From assembly GCA_028693165.1 (NCBI GenBank), contig JAQUVX010000015.1, forward strand, positions 31,209 through 95,208: 64,000 nucleotides of DNA. Direction: 5' to 3'. Every line of letters starts with the position of its first letter. Position 1 is the stretch's first letter. Shown one piece after another: positions 1 through 8,328 of this stretch. Under the pieces are notes generated by a model that worked only from the letters and a program-made list of their open reading frames with translations, was not told the origin of the DNA and did not search any database. A program made the translations under genes and the position numbers. The stretch comes from Lachnospiraceae bacterium. Lineage in GTDB: Bacteria; Bacillota; Clostridia; Lachnospirales; Lachnospiraceae.

Positions 1-200
1 TCGCTGGACACGGCCAGTACCTGACAGATTTTCTTCATAGAAGAAAGTGAAATGCCGACGGTTCCGCGTTCAATAGCGGAAACACTTTTTGTGCCAAGCC
101 CGACAAGTTCCCCAAAGCGTTCCTGAGTCATTCCAGCTTTTTCGCGTGCAAATTGGATTTGCGCTCCGATTTCCATATTGATTGTTTTCTTCTCTTTCAT
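1..200 (-). CDS. XRE-family HTH regulator, 3' end beyond window
   Basis: The reverse-strand frame starts at ATG 198-200 behind a GGTGG-type ribosome site and runs off the left edge, leaving about 66 residues. They form a Cro/CI-type helix-turn-helix with the typical MTQERFGEL and SVSAIERG segments. It is divergent from the DUF1273 gene and shares an intergenic region containing the palindrome at 270-286, so it may control both directions. The ligand or partner cannot be told from the part seen. Confidence 0.8.
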   Translation of the reverse strand, partial: MKEKKTINMEIGAQIQFAREKAGMTQERFGELVGLGTKSVSAIERGTVGISLSSMKKICQVLAVSS

Positions 201-241
201 TTCTACACCACCTATCACCATTAGTTTATGTAATGGTGGCG

Positions 242-286
242 TTGACTTAAACACATTGTTGGCATTATAATTATCGCATTGATAAT
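242..286 (+). promoter_or_regulatory. Promoter with adjoining ATTATC-N5-GATAAT operator
   Basis: A -35 TTGACT (242-247) and a -10 TATAAT (266-271) are 18 bases apart and face the DUF1273 gene. An inverted repeat ATTATC-GCATT-GATAAT (270-286) overlaps the -10 and the start region, where a repressor would block transcription. The neighbouring XRE protein is the obvious candidate; that assignment is inference. Confidence 0.5.
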
Positions 287-316
287 ACGATACCATACAA
301 AAGCGAGGAGAAAAAG

Positions 317-919
317 ATGGATTACAATACAACTTGTGCATTTACGGGGCATCGCCCCAGCAAATTTAGCTTTGGATATGATGAAGAACACCCGGATTGC
401 ATCCGGCTCAAAGAGCTGATGCAGCAGGAAATTGTTTTTTTAATGGAGCATGGTGTTACAACTTTTATTTCCGGCATGGCGCTGGGAGTGGATATTTGGG
501 GTGCAGAATTGGTGTTGGCACAAAAGGAAAAGCACCCGCAGATTCAGCTGATTGCCGCCATTCCCTGCGAAACGCAGGCCAATAAATGGTCGGTGGAACA
601 GCGGGAGCGCTATTTTGATCTGCTGGCTCAATGTGATGATACGGTTTATATCAGCAACCATTACTCACCGGCTTGTATGTTCCTCCGAAATCGCTGGATG
701 GTAGACCATGCCAAGTATTTATTGGCAGTCTATAACGGTGAGAAAAAAGGCGGCGCAGCTTACACGGTCGATTACGCACGGAAAAGGCACTGCCATGTTA
801 TACAGATTAACCCGGAGAAACAGACCATTATCCCAAATCTTGTTGTATTACAGGGGAATGAGGAGATGGAGAAAGCGCCAAAGTTGTCCGGCCACAATGG
901 GAAAACATCTGAAATATGA
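317..919 (+). CDS. SLOG-superfamily DUF1273 protein
   Basis: A 200-residue protein with the N-terminal TGHRP motif and an SGMALGVDIWGAE segment, both characteristic of the DUF1273 branch of the SLOG/Rossmann superfamily (YpsA relatives). These proteins are thought to bind nucleotide-like ligands; the molecular role in mobile elements is not established. The start ATG at 317 has GCGAGGAG eight bases upstream. Length matches the family. It is the first gene of a rightward group with the next two small genes, probably driven by the promoter at 242-271. DUF1273 genes are frequent in Tn1549-like elements. Confidence 0.85.
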   Translation: MDYNTTCAFTGHRPSKFSFGYDEEHPDCIRLKELMQQEIVFLMEHGVTTFISGMALGVDIWGAELVLAQKEKHPQIQLIAAIPCETQANKWSVEQRERYFDLLAQCDDTVYISNHYSPACMFLRNRWMVDHAKYLLAVYNGEKKGGAAYTVDYARKRHCHVIQINPEKQTIIPNLVVLQGNEEMEKAPKLSGHNGKTSEI

Positions 920-996
920 CCTTTCGCCGTATCCTTGCATGAGTAGGGCCAATGCAGTTAATATTAAGATAGAGATATAAAAAGGAGGCAAACACT

Positions 997-1305
997 GTGT
1001 TGACAAACGAAAATGTCATTGGAATTTTTCGGGAATATTTGAAACAGGATCAGGAAATTGAAATCGTAAATACAAGCCGTGGTTATTTGAAAATTGAGTG
1101 GGACGCCAACTCACCCTATTACAATGAGGTTTATCTTTGCACCACGCCGGAAGAATTGTTTGAGCAGCTATTGGATGATTTCAGAACCTATCAGGAGCTT
1201 GTGCTGACCAAAGGGAAACGGGAACCAACGGCGGAAGATGAGGCGATGGTAGAGCAGCTTTGTCAGCCTTATTATGAGAAGCGAAAGGAGCTGGAGGGAG
1301 TATGA
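997..1305 (+). CDS. Small acidic ICE protein of unknown function
   Basis: A 102-residue protein starting at GTG 997, chosen because AAAGGAGG (982-988) lies nine bases upstream. The sequence is acidic, with no signal peptide or membrane segment, and I see no recognised domain. It overlaps the following gene by four bases (ATGA at 1302-1305), so the two are translationally coupled. The position beside a CD1845-family gene suggests a conserved accessory gene of Tn1549-type elements. I cannot assign a function. Confidence 0.7.
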   Translation: MLTNENVIGIFREYLKQDQEIEIVNTSRGYLKIEWDANSPYYNEVYLCTTPEELFEQLLDDFRTYQELVLTKGKREPTAEDEAMVEQLCQPYYEKRKELEGV

Positions 1306-1592
1306 AAATTTTGCTAAAAATTCTATTTGCACCGGCCATAGCACTGCTGGCACTATTTGTTTGGCTCTGCATGGGGCTTTTGTACTGTTCGTCATTTGTG
1401 TTCGGTCTTGCTGGAACGGTAATCGCACTGCTGGGAGTGGCGGTGCTGATTACATATTCGGTGACAAACGGCATCATTCTACTGGTAATCGCTTTTCTGG
1501 TCAGCCCGGTGGGACTTCCGATGGCGGCGGCATGGCTGCTCTCCAAGGTGCAGGATTTGCGGTATTGGATTCAAGACTTGATATACGGATAA
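1302..1592 (+). CDS. CD1845-family small membrane protein
   Basis: A 96-residue hydrophobic protein with an opening MKILLKILFAPAIALLALF that I recognise as the CD1845 family of clostridial conjugative transposons. At least two long hydrophobic stretches (about residues 5-30 and 32-62) imply membrane insertion, with a more polar C-terminus. It overlaps the previous gene by ATGA. Its role in transfer or maintenance is unknown. A terminator-like repeat follows directly at 1597-1631. Confidence 0.75.
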   Translation: MKILLKILFAPAIALLALFVWLCMGLLYCSSFVFGLAGTVIALLGVAVLITYSVTNGIILLVIAFLVSPVGLPMAAAWLLSKVQDLRYWIQDLIYG

Positions 1593-1596
1593 AGAA

Positions 1597-1631
1597 AGAA
1601 GCACGGGAACAGTGACTGTCCTCGTGCTTCT
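1597..1631. terminator. Bidirectional terminator between convergent genes
   Basis: An inverted repeat of 17-base arms with two mismatches (1597-1613 and 1615-1631, AGAAGCACG...CGTGCTTCT) lies between the stop codons of convergent genes. There is only one base between the arms, so the inner pairs would open to make the loop. Confidence 0.55.
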
Positions 1632-1634
1632 GAT

Positions 1635-3026
1635 TTATGCTTTCATGTATTTTTGATTCTTGCTGTTTGGCTTATCAGGAATGGTCATTTTAAGTTTGCC
1701 GGATTCAAGAAGCGGATTTAGATAGGCTTTTCGGAAGTGTGAACGATTGGAAATGCCGATAAAACTTTGCATTTCTTCTCTTGTTCTTGCTTCGGCGCAA
1801 AAGGCAACCAATTCATCTTGACGCTTATCTTGGATGGTGACTTGGATGGTATCTTGGATGGTGGCACCATTCAAGTTGAAATTCACATTTTTCAAGACCA
1901 CTCGGAAATCGGTCGAAGTGGAGTAAAACTCCGGCTTTAGCTGTTCGGAATATCCGGGGAGCTTTGCTGTTTCACTCAAAATCTTTTTCAACCCGCTGCC
2001 ACGGCGTTCCATGAATTTCATCCGGTGGAACAGGTCAGCAATAATGGGATTGCGGCGTACCGAGCCAATGGTATCAATGTCGTATTCCTGAATAGGCTTT
2101 CCCTCAAACATTCCACCCGGAGATTGGATTTCAAGGCGATCATCATACATATCAATGTGGATTTCACTTCCCATAACGATCAGGTCACGGTGAATCAGGG
2201 CGTTCACCAAAGCCTCGGTCACTGCCCGATCTGCATAGTCGGGTTTATCTACACGATATTGTGATTCTTTCGCAAAGCGAACCTTGGAATTGTTACGAAC
2301 AAAGTTGCTGCCACTTTGCAGCAGATAAATCAGATTGCCCTCATATTCCTTATCGTCCAGTGCATCATCAAAGATAGAACCTTTTTCCAGACCATTCCAG
2401 CGGGTACAGAACAGCCGGGAATTATATACGATATGTTGATCGGCCAGCAGTTTACCTGCGTTTGTCAAAAATCCATCCTTATTTGCCAGCCCGAAAGAAA
2501 TATAATCGGATGGCTCAAAGTGAAGCCCGGTTCGTTCCAGATAGGTGGCCTCCAAAAGTGTAAAGCTGTAATCTGATTTTTTTGCATCTGTGACTAAAGC
2601 ATCAAAGGAACGATTTGTGCCTTTTAAGATCAGTTCATTTACCACATAATCCGGGGCAACAATGCTTTCGTTTCCTACGCGAATATAGGCTTCCATGATG
2701 CCGTCTGCTTTGTAGTAGTATGGCGTGGAGCGTCCGGAAGCCACGGAAAGCTCCAGAATATTTTTGCCATCTTCCTGCACCGGTGTAAGTACAAACTGTG
2801 GCAGTGGAGTAATGCGTTCTTTAATCAAACGGCTGATGATTTCCGCATCAGTCTGAACATTCTCCAGACCGCAAATGCTTCGGTCATCGGCAACACCAAA
2901 GAACAGCGTACCGCCAATGCTGTTTGCAAATGCACTGACGCTTTTGAGCCAGCTTTTTGGTTTCTTTGTTTCCAGAGCAACCTTGAAATCACATTCGGTT
3001 GCTTCGGCAATATGTTTCTCTATCAT
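1635..3026 (-). CDS. AlbA_2 (Schlafen-type) ATP-binding protein
   Basis: A 463-residue protein. The N-terminal ~120 residues match the AlbA_2/Schlafen DNA-binding fold (FKVALETKKP, SAFANSIGGTLFFGVADD). A GHKL-like ATPase half follows, with EALVNALIHRD (about 270) and RRGSGLKKIL (about 345). The C-terminal ~60 residues look like a winged-helix tail (SFIGISNRSHFRKAYLNPLL). Such proteins are common transcriptional-regulator-like genes of Firmicutes and mobile elements, but their targets are mostly unknown. It stands divergent from the relaxase and may have been added to the element, since a relaxosome accessory gene would more often sit here. Confidence 0.8.
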   Translation of the reverse strand: MIEKHIAEATECDFKVALETKKPKSWLKSVSAFANSIGGTLFFGVADDRSICGLENVQTDAEIISRLIKERITPLPQFVLTPVQEDGKNILELSVASGRSTPYYYKADGIMEAYIRVGNESIVAPDYVVNELILKGTNRSFDALVTDAKKSDYSFTLLEATYLERTGLHFEPSDYISFGLANKDGFLTNAGKLLADQHIVYNSRLFCTRWNGLEKGSIFDDALDDKEYEGNLIYLLQSGSNFVRNNSKVRFAKESQYRVDKPDYADRAVTEALVNALIHRDLIVMGSEIHIDMYDDRLEIQSPGGMFEGKPIQEYDIDTIGSVRRNPIIADLFHRMKFMERRGSGLKKILSETAKLPGYSEQLKPEFYSTSTDFRVVLKNVNFNLNGATIQDTIQVTIQDKRQDELVAFCAEARTREEMQSFIGISNRSHFRKAYLNPLLESGKLKMTIPDKPNSKNQKYMKA

Positions 3027-3123
3027 AAGAGCCTCCTTTACATGGGGCGTATGGACAATGAGTAATAAATTATATTATACCCAATTTTTCAGGATATTTC
3101 AATTTGGAAGGGAGGTTTATTTC

Positions 3124-4533
3124 ATGGCAACAACGAGAATTATGCCGCTTCACATCGGCAAAGGGCGGACGGCCAGTAAAGCTGTTTCTGACATCATCGA
3201 CTATGTAAAAAATCCGCAGAAAACAGAGAATGGAAAATTGATTTCCTGTTATGGTTGTGACAGCCGTACCGCTGACGCAGAGTTTGTGTTAGCCAAGCGG
3301 GAATACATTACCAAGACAGGGCGAGTGCGCGGCGCAGATGATGTGATTGCTTATCATCTGCGCCAGTCTTTTGTTCCGGGGGAGATTACGCCGGAGGAAG
3401 CAAACCGTATCGGCTGTGAGCTGGCGAAGCGATTTACAAAAGGCAACAATGCCTTTGTAGTCTGTACTCATACCGATAAAGCGCACATTCACAATCACAT
3501 CATATGGAACGCTGTCACAGTGGACTGTGATAGAAAATTCCGTAATTTCTGGGGCAGCACCAAAGCTGTCCGCCGCTTGAACGATACCATCTGCATTGAG
3601 AATGGATTATCCATTGTGGAGAATCCAAAGCCCCACGGGAAAAGCTACAACAAGTGGCTGGGTGATGCTGCAAAACCGCCGCACCGGGAGCTGCTGCGCG
3701 TTGCGATTGACAACGCTTTAGCGCAGAAGCCGAAAGATTTGGAAGCACTATTTTCCCTTCTTCAACAGGCAGGCATACAAGTGAAAAAGCGCGGGAAATC
3801 CATTTCCCTGAAAGCACCGGGACAAGACCGATTTGCCCGTATGGATACGCTGGGTGAAGATTATACGGAAGCTGCCCTTATCGCTGTTCTTGTCGGAGAA
3901 AAAAGCCATGCGCCACGGAAGAAAAAACTGGTGCAGGTAGAACCCCAAAAGGTCAATCTGCTGGTTGACATTCAGGCAAAGCTACAGGGCGGCAAGAGTG
4001 CCGGTTATGCGCGTTGGGCAAAGGTGTTCAACCTGAAACAGATGGCAAAGACCATAAACTATCTTTCGGAGAATGGGCTTCTGGAATATGCGGCTCTTGC
4101 CGAAAAAGCAAAGGCTGCAACCGACCGCTATAATACACTTGCTGCACAGATCAAGTCAGCTGAAAAGCGCATGGCGGAGCTTACGGTTCTGCGGACACAG
4201 ATCATCAACTATTCAAAGACCCGTGAGGTATATGCAGCCTACCGGAAAGCCGGATATTCTAAAAAGTTTTTGGCAAAACACGAAGCGGATATTCTGCTTC
4301 ATAAGGCCGCGAAGAAAGCCTTTGATGAGCTGGGAGTGCAGAAGCTGCCGCGCGTGAAAGAATTGCAGATTGAGTATGCCACTCTGCTGGAGCAAAAGAA
4401 AAATGCCTATGCGGAGTACCAGCAGGCCAGACAGGAGATGCAGGAGGTTTTGACGGCGAAAGCCAATGTTGACCGCCTGATGGGAACGGAGGAACAGAAT
4501 GCGGAGAAAGAAAAAGAACATGGCCAGCGATGA
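3124..4533 (+). CDS. HUH relaxase (mobilisation nuclease)
   Basis: A 469-residue conjugative relaxase that would nick oriT and lead the strand into the recipient. The histidine cluster HTDKAHIHNHIIWN (about residues 118-131) is the metal-binding HUH motif of MOBP/Tn1549-type enzymes. After residue ~300 the protein is helical and charged, with coiled-coil-like stretches. The frame is open further upstream, but ATG 3124 is chosen because GGGAGG stands ten bases before it and MATTRIMPLHIGKGRTA is the typical relaxase opening. The gene is followed by closely spaced palindromes, a plausible oriT region, and then by the RIT insertion. Confidence 0.88.
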   Translation: MATTRIMPLHIGKGRTASKAVSDIIDYVKNPQKTENGKLISCYGCDSRTADAEFVLAKREYITKTGRVRGADDVIAYHLRQSFVPGEITPEEANRIGCELAKRFTKGNNAFVVCTHTDKAHIHNHIIWNAVTVDCDRKFRNFWGSTKAVRRLNDTICIENGLSIVENPKPHGKSYNKWLGDAAKPPHRELLRVAIDNALAQKPKDLEALFSLLQQAGIQVKKRGKSISLKAPGQDRFARMDTLGEDYTEAALIAVLVGEKSHAPRKKKLVQVEPQKVNLLVDIQAKLQGGKSAGYARWAKVFNLKQMAKTINYLSENGLLEYAALAEKAKAATDRYNTLAAQIKSAEKRMAELTVLRTQIINYSKTREVYAAYRKAGYSKKFLAKHEADILLHKAAKKAFDELGVQKLPRVKELQIEYATLLEQKKNAYAEYQQARQEMQEVLTAKANVDRLMGTEEQNAEKEKEHGQR

Positions 4534-4571
4534 GCCGGTCATGTTCCCAAAGCGTTCGCAGAACGCGCAGC

Positions 4572-4662
4572 CACAGAATGAAATTCTGTGTTCAAAGGGG
4601 CTTGGGGGCGATGCCCTCAACAAGCGGTTTGTGGCTATCTGGATAGCCACAAGCATTGCTTG
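4572..4662. repeat. Cluster of four hairpins behind the relaxase, possible oriT region
   Basis: Four inverted repeats follow each other: CACAGAAT-gaa-ATTCTGTG (4572-4590), TTGGGGGC-gat-GCCCTCAA (4602-4620, one G-T pair), GTGGCTATC-tg-GATAGCCAC (4631-4650) and CAAGC-att-GCTTG (4650-4662). No coding frame of note crosses them. Their place directly downstream of the relaxase fits an origin of transfer or a transcript end. The nick site is not identifiable by eye. Confidence 0.45.
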
Positions 4663-4668
4663 CCGATT

Positions 4669-4688
4669 GTATCAGGAATTCCTGATAC
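4669..4688. repeat. Perfect 20-bp palindrome beside the RIT left end
   Basis: GTATCAGGAATTCCTGATAC is perfectly self-complementary and consists of two head-to-head copies of the ATCAGGAA core found in the RIT ends. It lies five bases outside the left terminal repeat and has no counterpart at the right end. It could be part of the target, a relic of an earlier insertion, or a recombinase crossover site. Confidence 0.6.
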
Positions 4689-4693
4689 TACCG

Positions 4694-4842
4694 GTTATCA
4701 GGAAGTGTGAGTTATCAGGAATGCTCTTAAAAATCTTTGATACATAAGGCTAAACACACAAAATATTCCTGATAACTTTTTCGATTTTTACACTATTTCA
4801 AAATAATCCTGTCTGTTTCCTCATTTATGAATTCCTGATAAC
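4694..4842. repeat. RIT left end: four-site terminal array
   Basis: The 11-mer GTTATCAGGAA occurs at 4694-4704 and 4711-4721 in direct orientation, then inverted (TTCCTGATAAC) at 4766-4776 and 4832-4842. Offsets are 17 bases between the first two, a 44-base gap, then 66 bases between the last two. The right end repeats exactly these distances in mirror image. Confidence 0.85.
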
Positions 4843-4896
4843 CCAGAGTATCCCTTACAATAGAATTGTAATTATTCTATATGTAGGAGGTGCTCT

Positions 4897-6117
4897 ATGA
4901 AAATCGAAGATTTGTGTCAGCAAGTCATAAGGGCTATGATTGACGCCGGATACACACAATGCTGTGCATGGTCCCGTTACAGAGATTTCTATTCTCCCCT
5001 GATTTCTTTCTATCACAGTTGTGGCGAGGATGAATTTAGCCTTGAAATGATGGTCAGATACAGTGAGTATTCCCATGCCAGGATGGAGGAGGAAAAAATT
5101 TGCGAACACCGTTATTATCAAATCAAGGACGGAATCAAGCGGATTATTGAATTCCATGAAACAGGGAAACTGTATTGGTCTTCCCAGGCCAAAGAATCAA
5201 AATTCCCTGTCAATGAGTATTACAGCAACCTGCTGGATCAATTCATTGGAAGTGAAAATTTCCATACGAATACCCGTGGGGATGTAATCTGGGCTTCCAA
5301 GCGGTATTTCTCCTGGCTCATGCAGGAAGGATTCGCGGATTTGAATGGTGTCGGCGTGACACAGATTCAGAAATATCTCTGCGAATGCCATGACCACTTA
5401 AAAGAAACATCTATTCATAACATACTACTCTATCTGAAAAAGCTGTACTGCTTCTTGAAAGATACAGGGTATTCAGACCACGATTACAAAGTATTGCTTT
5501 CCATGAAGATATGCCGTAAAAGCAAAGTGCTTCCAGCTGCAACACCGGAAGATGTAAACGCCATACTGAATGTATTGGATATGAGTTCTGTGACTGGAAA
5601 AAGGGATTATGCCATTATTCTTTTAGGCTGGGTAGTCGGCCTCCGGGCGATTGACATTATCAGGCTGAAATTGACTGATATTGATTGGAAAAAAGGTGAG
5701 ATCAGAGTTCTTCAAAGGAAGACTTCTGTGCCAGTCATTCTTCCCCTGACAAAAGATGTGGGGGAAGCCCTGCAGGATTACATCTTAAACGGGCGTCCTA
5801 ACTGTGATTATCAGGAAATCTTTCTGCGGATTCGCCCACCGTTCCGGCCATTTAAGGATGCTGTCTGCATTGGAGACCAGTATGATGTTTATTGCTATAG
5901 GGCAGGAATTAAGAGGGTGCCGTTTGATGGGAAAGGATTCCATTCACTGCGGAGGGCTGTCGGAAAAAACATGGTCACATCTGGAGTATCCGTGAATACT
6001 GTCAGTCAGGTTCTCGGACATACAGCTATGAATTCTGCAAAGAAGTATATCTCGTTGGACTCAAAGAACCTGAAAGAGTGCGCCCTTGATTTTAGCGGAA
6101 TCGAGGTGGCAGAATGA
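4897..6117 (+). CDS. RIT tyrosine recombinase 1
   Basis: A 406-residue site-specific recombinase, the first and longest of the trio. It has an N-terminal core-binding region (about residues 95-195) and a catalytic domain from about 220. Catalytic residues are visible: Arg in GLRAIDIIRL, Lys in LQRKTSVPV, His/Arg in FHSLRRAVG, His in LGHTAMNSAKKY and the final Tyr. The N-terminal ~90 residues are an extra domain with no clear relative. The start ATG follows GGAGG at 4887-4891. The stop overlaps the start of the next gene (ATGA), so the trio is one coupled operon. Confidence 0.88.
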   Translation: MKIEDLCQQVIRAMIDAGYTQCCAWSRYRDFYSPLISFYHSCGEDEFSLEMMVRYSEYSHARMEEEKICEHRYYQIKDGIKRIIEFHETGKLYWSSQAKESKFPVNEYYSNLLDQFIGSENFHTNTRGDVIWASKRYFSWLMQEGFADLNGVGVTQIQKYLCECHDHLKETSIHNILLYLKKLYCFLKDTGYSDHDYKVLLSMKICRKSKVLPAATPEDVNAILNVLDMSSVTGKRDYAIILLGWVVGLRAIDIIRLKLTDIDWKKGEIRVLQRKTSVPVILPLTKDVGEALQDYILNGRPNCDYQEIFLRIRPPFRPFKDAVCIGDQYDVYCYRAGIKRVPFDGKGFHSLRRAVGKNMVTSGVSVNTVSQVLGHTAMNSAKKYISLDSKNLKECALDFSGIEVAE

Positions 6118-7070
6118 GCAATTATGTCAGTGGCTTTGCCCCTCAGATAGAAGCCTTTTTTGATTTGCGAGTCGCACTTGGTCATTCCCCTAAGACCCAC
6201 GCTGGAAGTCTAAAACTGTTTGACCAGTATTGTGCTGCAGCCTATCCGCTTGAATCACAACTGACAGAAGAAATCGTACTTGGGTGGCTGGAGGATAGAT
6301 GCACCGATGTTTATGAAAAAGCTACAACGATGCGCCTGTTTGGCCAGTATCAGTGTGCTGTCGGACAGGCAGCCTTTGTCCTTCCGGAAAAATATGTGAC
6401 ACAAAAGCAGGACTTTTCTCCATATATTTTTTCTAATGAAGAACTAAGCCGCCTGTTTGCAGCTATTGACAGAACCCAGCCGTCAAAAGCGGAACCATTT
6501 ATGGATGAGATTGCCCCTGTGCTTTACCGAATGATTTACACCTGTGGGTTGAGGCCACGAGAAGGGCGTGAGCTTAAGACGGCGAATATAAACCTCAAAA
6601 CAGGGGAAATCCTTATCGCCCATACAAAACGTAAAAAAGACCGGATTGTTGTCATGTCTGATGATATGCGGAAACTTGCAGTAAAGTACAATGAAAAAAG
6701 GGGGATTTTCGGTAAGTCAAACGAATACTTTTTCCCTTCGTGGAATGGTGGCGACATGACGCAAAAACAGGTTGACTATTATCTGAAAAGTGCATGGAAA
6801 AAAGCAAATCCGGATTGTAGACAGTTGCCCCGTATCAGAACATATGATCTCCGGCATCGCTTTGCTTCTGCCTCATTGATGCGCTGGATTGACAAGGGGG
6901 AACTTTTGCAGGCAAAACTTCCGTACCTCCGTACATACATGGGACATGGCAGTTTGTCAGAAACGGTGCAGTACATCCACATCCTGCCGGAAAACCTGGT
7001 AAAGACTTCTGGAATTGATTGGGGCGCTTTTGATGAAATCATACCGGAGGTGCCGGAATGGGAAAAGTAA
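6114..7070 (+). CDS. RIT tyrosine recombinase 2
   Basis: A 318-residue tyrosine recombinase. Catalytic-domain motifs are CGLRPREGRELK (Arg), HTKRKKDRIV (Lys), YDLRHRF and MGHGSLSETVQY (His, Tyr). The first His of the usual HxLR box is Tyr here. This recurs in some RIT and phage-like recombinases, so it need not mean loss of activity. It starts in the ATGA overlap with gene 1 and overlaps gene 3 by 13 bases. Three different recombinases probably act together on the complex ends. Confidence 0.87.
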   Translation: MSNYVSGFAPQIEAFFDLRVALGHSPKTHAGSLKLFDQYCAAAYPLESQLTEEIVLGWLEDRCTDVYEKATTMRLFGQYQCAVGQAAFVLPEKYVTQKQDFSPYIFSNEELSRLFAAIDRTQPSKAEPFMDEIAPVLYRMIYTCGLRPREGRELKTANINLKTGEILIAHTKRKKDRIVVMSDDMRKLAVKYNEKRGIFGKSNEYFFPSWNGGDMTQKQVDYYLKSAWKKANPDCRQLPRIRTYDLRHRFASASLMRWIDKGELLQAKLPYLRTYMGHGSLSETVQYIHILPENLVKTSGIDWGAFDEIIPEVPEWEK

Positions 7071-8104
7071 AAGACATAGAGCTGTTTACGCTGATACATG
7101 ATTTTTTCAAAGTGTATCTGCCGAACCAGCGCAAATCCAGCCCTCATACAATTCGTTCTTATCAAAAAGCATTGGATTGCCTGCTGGATTTTGCTGCCGC
7201 ACAGCATGGCATTTCATTGAGTCAGGTCACCTTTGACATGATAAACAGTGTTGTATTATCAGATTTCCTTGATGGGCAGGAGAAAAATGGCATCTCTGTT
7301 TCAACGCGGAATCATCGGCTGAAAAGCATCCGCGCTTTTTATTCCTATGTTGCCATGAGAAAGCCGGCGTTGGCAATCCACCAGATGGAGATTTATAAAG
7401 TTCCATTCAAAAAGGCAGAAACAGTTACCACCATTGACTACATGAGTGAGACGGCGATGAGCGCTTTATTGGCGCAGCCGGACGCAACGGATAAAAAGGG
7501 ATTGCGGGATCAGTTTCTCTTACTTCTCCTATATGATACCGCAGCAAGGATCCAGGAGCTTGTGGATATCAAAGTGTGTGATATAAAGCGAGGAAAGACA
7601 TCTACGGTCATCCTGCACGGAAAAGGCTCCAAAGTACGAACTGTCCCGCTGATGCAAAAAACCATGCAGCACTTCGAGAATTACAACAAAGTCTTTCATC
7701 CAGGTGTAGATGAGTATTCCGAACATCCACTCTTTTACTCAGTAATTGGACGGAAGCAGGCCGCATTGGAGGAAAGCTCTGTAAGGAAGCTGGTTCATGC
7801 TTATGGAACTGCTGCCAGGGAAGTGTGCCCTGAAGTTCCTGATTCTGTACACCCCCATATGTTCCGGCATAGCCGGGCCATGCACCTGTATCAGCACGGT
7901 ATGGACCTTACGCTGATTTCCCAGTGGCTAGGCCATGCCCAGTTAGAAACAACTTTGATTTACGCTCACGCCGACACGGAGCAGAAAAGGAAAGCGATTG
8001 AGCAGGCCACCCCTGCAGACAGCCCGCTGAAAGCTCATCTGAACGCAGAGAAATATCAGGTTACAGATGATGAAATGTTAAAACGGCTTTATGGGCTGAA
8101 ATAG
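7058..8104 (+). CDS. RIT tyrosine recombinase 3
   Basis: A 348-residue XerD/integrase-like recombinase with a SAM-like N-terminal domain (PHTIRSYQKALDCLLDF) and a complete catalytic set: Arg in TAARIQELV, Lys in LHGKGSKVR, HMFRHSRA, WLGHAQLETTLIY. The start ATG 7058 lies within the end of gene 2 behind GGAGGTGCCGG. The stop is eight bases before the first terminal 11-mer of the right RIT end, so there is no room for cargo. Confidence 0.88.
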   Translation: MGKVKDIELFTLIHDFFKVYLPNQRKSSPHTIRSYQKALDCLLDFAAAQHGISLSQVTFDMINSVVLSDFLDGQEKNGISVSTRNHRLKSIRAFYSYVAMRKPALAIHQMEIYKVPFKKAETVTTIDYMSETAMSALLAQPDATDKKGLRDQFLLLLLYDTAARIQELVDIKVCDIKRGKTSTVILHGKGSKVRTVPLMQKTMQHFENYNKVFHPGVDEYSEHPLFYSVIGRKQAALEESSVRKLVHAYGTAAREVCPEVPDSVHPHMFRHSRAMHLYQHGMDLTLISQWLGHAQLETTLIYAHADTEQKRKAIEQATPADSPLKAHLNAEKYQVTDDEMLKRLYGLK

Positions 8105-8111
8105 TACAAAA

Positions 8112-8260
8112 GTTATCAGGAATTCAGAATCGCATTACTAAATGTATGACAGCCTTCAAAACAGGAATTCCCTAAAAGTTATCAGGAACTTATTTGTATC
8201 AATCCTTGTAAAATAGGGCTATTTTCAATGGGTTCCTGATAACTCACAATTCCTGATAAC
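8112..8260. repeat. RIT right end: four-site terminal array
   Basis: Copies of GTTATCAGGAA at 8112-8122 and 8178-8188 are followed by inverted copies TTCCTGATAAC at 8233-8243 and 8250-8260. Distances read inward (17, gap of 44, 66) equal those of the left end. The outer 28 bases match the left terminal repeat in inverted orientation except for one base. Confidence 0.85.
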
Positions 8261-8328
8261 TCCGCTACCCCTCCCCCCGTTCCGCTTCCCCCGTCCGCTC
8301 TCGCTAATAAGACACCTGGGAGCAGGAA

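Larger units (their letters stand above)
4694..8260 (+). mobile_element. Recombinase-in-trio (RIT) element
   Basis: Three consecutive, overlapping tyrosine recombinase genes with no cargo are the definition of a RIT element. The ends are 28-bp terminal inverted repeats (4694-4721 and 8233-8260) that differ at one position. Each end carries four copies of the 11-mer GTTATCAGGAA in the same order and spacing. Both ends and all three genes appear intact, so the element may be mobile. It sits inside the conjugative element, between the relaxase and its downstream XRE regulator. No target duplication is obvious. Confidence 0.85.

Noticed and set aside
4694-8260. The GTTATCAGGAA repeats as a CRISPR array or plasmid iterons
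   Set aside because: Copies occur as mirrored sets at both edges of a recombinase trio, with both orientations and no spacers of equal length, which fits terminal binding sites.
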